This document shows, piece by piece, positions 6,576 through 7,643 of a stretch of 7,643 nucleotides of DNA. This DNA is from Deltaproteobacteria bacterium (GTDB taxonomy: Bacteria > Myxococcota > Myxococcia > Myxococcales > 40CM-4-68-19), in contig VBLM01000019.1 of NCBI GenBank assembly GCA_005879095.1, positions 1 to 7,643 of the forward strand, read 5' to 3'. A program made the translations under genes and the position numbers. Below the pieces are notes generated by a model. The model saw only the letters and a list, made by a program, of their open reading frames with translations, was not told the origin of the DNA and searched no databases. The stretch's first letter is position 1, and every line of letters starts with the position of its first letter.

Positions 6576-7643
6576 CTAGAATGTCGCGAAGGAACCGAGA
6601 GATTTCAAGTCGATGAAGAGGTGGATTGTTGGGCCGCCGAGCAGATGGCCGTTCTTGTAGGGCAGCGCGACGGTGAGGCGGAGGCCGGCGCAGTGGCAGG
6701 CGGTTTCGTAGATCAGGCCGGCGGAGTGGGTCCAGTCGGGGAGGTCCTGGCGGAGCGGGCCGATGTACCGGCCGATGTCGTAGCCGGCGCGCAGGCCGAG
6801 CGGAATTGGTCCGGAGATGCCGGCGCCCGCACCGCCCTGCATGTCACCCGGCGCGCTGGCCAGGCGGGCGGCCGAAAAAAGCTCGTCAATTCCGCCGCGT
6901 AGACGTTCGCTCGAGCTGCCGCGCAGGAGCGAGAGGCTGGCGTGGACTTCGTCTGACCGCGCGTCGTGCGCGCCCGCGTTGAGGCCGACGGCGGAGATGG
7001 CGTGCTGCGACCAGTCGAACCGGATTCCACCGGCCGCGCTGAACGGCCCCAGCGTGAGGCCGCCCGTAGCGCTGCCCTCGCCGAGTCGGCCGCGGCCGCC
7101 GTAGGTCCAGAGGAGCGCGTCCTGCTGCAGATCGAAACGGACGAAACGCGACATCGGCTTGGTCCACAGCGATTGCGAGAGCGAAAACGTGGTCTCGACG
7201 GCGCCGGTGGAGGGCGCGGCGAAATCGATCTCGTCGTACGCGCGGCGCGAGGCAGGGACGCCGAGGATGCCGACACCCGGCGCCAGACCCTGTTGAGCGG
7301 CATCGGGCGCCGCGGAATAGGTCGCGCCGCCTGCGTCGGCGAGATCGCCGATCGGCGGCCCGCCCGACTGCAGCGATCGGCTGATCGCGCGCACTTCCAA
7401 GGCGGGTTCGATGCGGTGCAGGACGGTCCCGAATTTCCGCTCCAGCGGCAGTGCGGCCCGGCCGCCGACGAGTCCGTAGGCGCGGGTGCGATCGCGATCG
7501 GGAAAGCCCTCGATCAGCCAGCCGTCGACGCGGCCGCCGAGGTCGAGGCGCAGATCGAGCGGAAACCGGGCCGGGCCGGCGATCGCGAGCCGCGGCGCCA
7601 GATCGAGCCGCAGCGCGGGTGCGCGCGCGAGGTCGCCGGCGTT
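6576..7643 (-). CDS. lptD: LPS-assembly outer-membrane protein LptD-like, C-terminal part (5' end outside window)
   Basis: An uninterrupted frame of 355 codons enters from the window edge at 7643 (NAGDLARAPALRLDLAPR) and stops at TAG 6576. LptD is the beta-barrel of the LPS translocon and inserts LPS into the outer leaflet of the outer membrane. Support comes from many short amphipathic beta-strands (FPLDLRLDLGG, ETTFSLSQSLWTK, SRFVRFDLQQDAL, LGLRAGYDIG), the block KFGTVLHRIEPALEV typical of the LptD barrel, the near-C-terminal cysteine motif ETACHCAGLRL, and a final aromatic residue (Phe), as in barrel proteins recognised by BAM. In E. coli LptD the late cysteines are adjacent; here they are spaced C-H-C. 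A generic outer-membrane porin is the alternative, but the HRIEP and cysteine blocks argue against it. No frame damage is visible in this part. The XRE gene follows after 33 bases. Confidence 0.75.
   Translation of the reverse strand, partial: NAGDLARAPALRLDLAPRLAIAGPARFPLDLRLDLGGRVDGWLIEGFPDRDRTRAYGLVGGRAALPLERKFGTVLHRIEPALEVRAISRSLQSGGPPIGDLADAGGATYSAAPDAAQQGLAPGVGILGVPASRRAYDEIDFAAPSTGAVETTFSLSQSLWTKPMSRFVRFDLQQDALLWTYGGRGRLGEGSATGGLTLGPFSAAGGIRFDWSQHAISAVGLNAGAHDARSDEVHASLSLLRGSSSERLRGGIDELFSAARLASAPGDMQGGAGAGISGPIPLGLRAGYDIGRYIGPLRQDLPDWTHSAGLIYETACHCAGLRLTVALPYKNGHLLGGPTIHLFIDLKSLGSFATF

Noticed and set aside
5805..7586. GCGATCGC octamers (5805-5812, 7488-7495, 7579-7586), resembling cyanobacterial HIP1
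   Set aside because: Three copies within coding sequence are unremarkable in GC-rich DNA. The gene content and the LptD and SerA sequences give no reason to suspect a cyanobacterium.

Overview
The window is about 7.6 kb of GC-rich bacterial DNA in which every supported gene lies on the minus strand, so transcription runs from base 7643 towards base 1. The C-terminal part of an LptD-like outer-membrane protein points to an LPS-bearing, two-membrane bacterium. Base composition, gene content and a palindromic repeat of a kind I associate with environmental high-GC genomes fit a Myxococcota/Deltaproteobacteria-like or Acidobacteriota-like organism. That placement is inference only.

In transcription order the genes are: (1) the C-terminal part of an LptD-like protein, cut by the window edge (7643-6576); (2) an XRE-family regulator with a damaged C-terminus (6542-6162); (3) a crotonase-fold enoyl-CoA hydratase/isomerase (6169-5396); (4) a beta-keto acid cleavage enzyme, BKACE/DUF849 (5396-4533); (5) an N-acyl-D-amino-acid deacylase-like amidohydrolase with a degenerate metal site (4539-2976); (6) a class V aminotransferase (2955-1886); (7) phosphoglycerate dehydrogenase SerA (1889-436); (8) a small lipoprotein (389-12). 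Junctions are tight. ECH/BKACE share one base, BKACE/amidohydrolase overlap by 7, the amidohydrolase/aminotransferase gap is 20 bases, and aminotransferase/serA overlap by 4. Genes 3 to 7 therefore look like one transcription unit. No gene-free stretch exceeds 300 bases.

The aminotransferase and SerA make a recognisable serine-synthesis pair: 3-phosphoglycerate oxidation, then transamination. The ECH, BKACE and amidohydrolase look like a small catabolic module. It may release and cleave a beta-keto acid to acetoacetate plus a new acyl-CoA, but its substrate is not evident.

The strangest property is damage. Four genes carry five abrupt frame changes: two in serA and one each in the aminotransferase, amidohydrolase and XRE gene. 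At each one, conserved protein reads cleanly up to the break and resumes cleanly in another frame, with roughly 15 to 30 family residues missing between. These are out-of-frame deletions, either real gene decay or, more probably, assembly errors. The other notable structure is a 32-base-arm inverted repeat between serA and the lipoprotein gene. Its loop holds the lipoprotein start codon and one arm encodes part of the lipoprotein's signal peptide.
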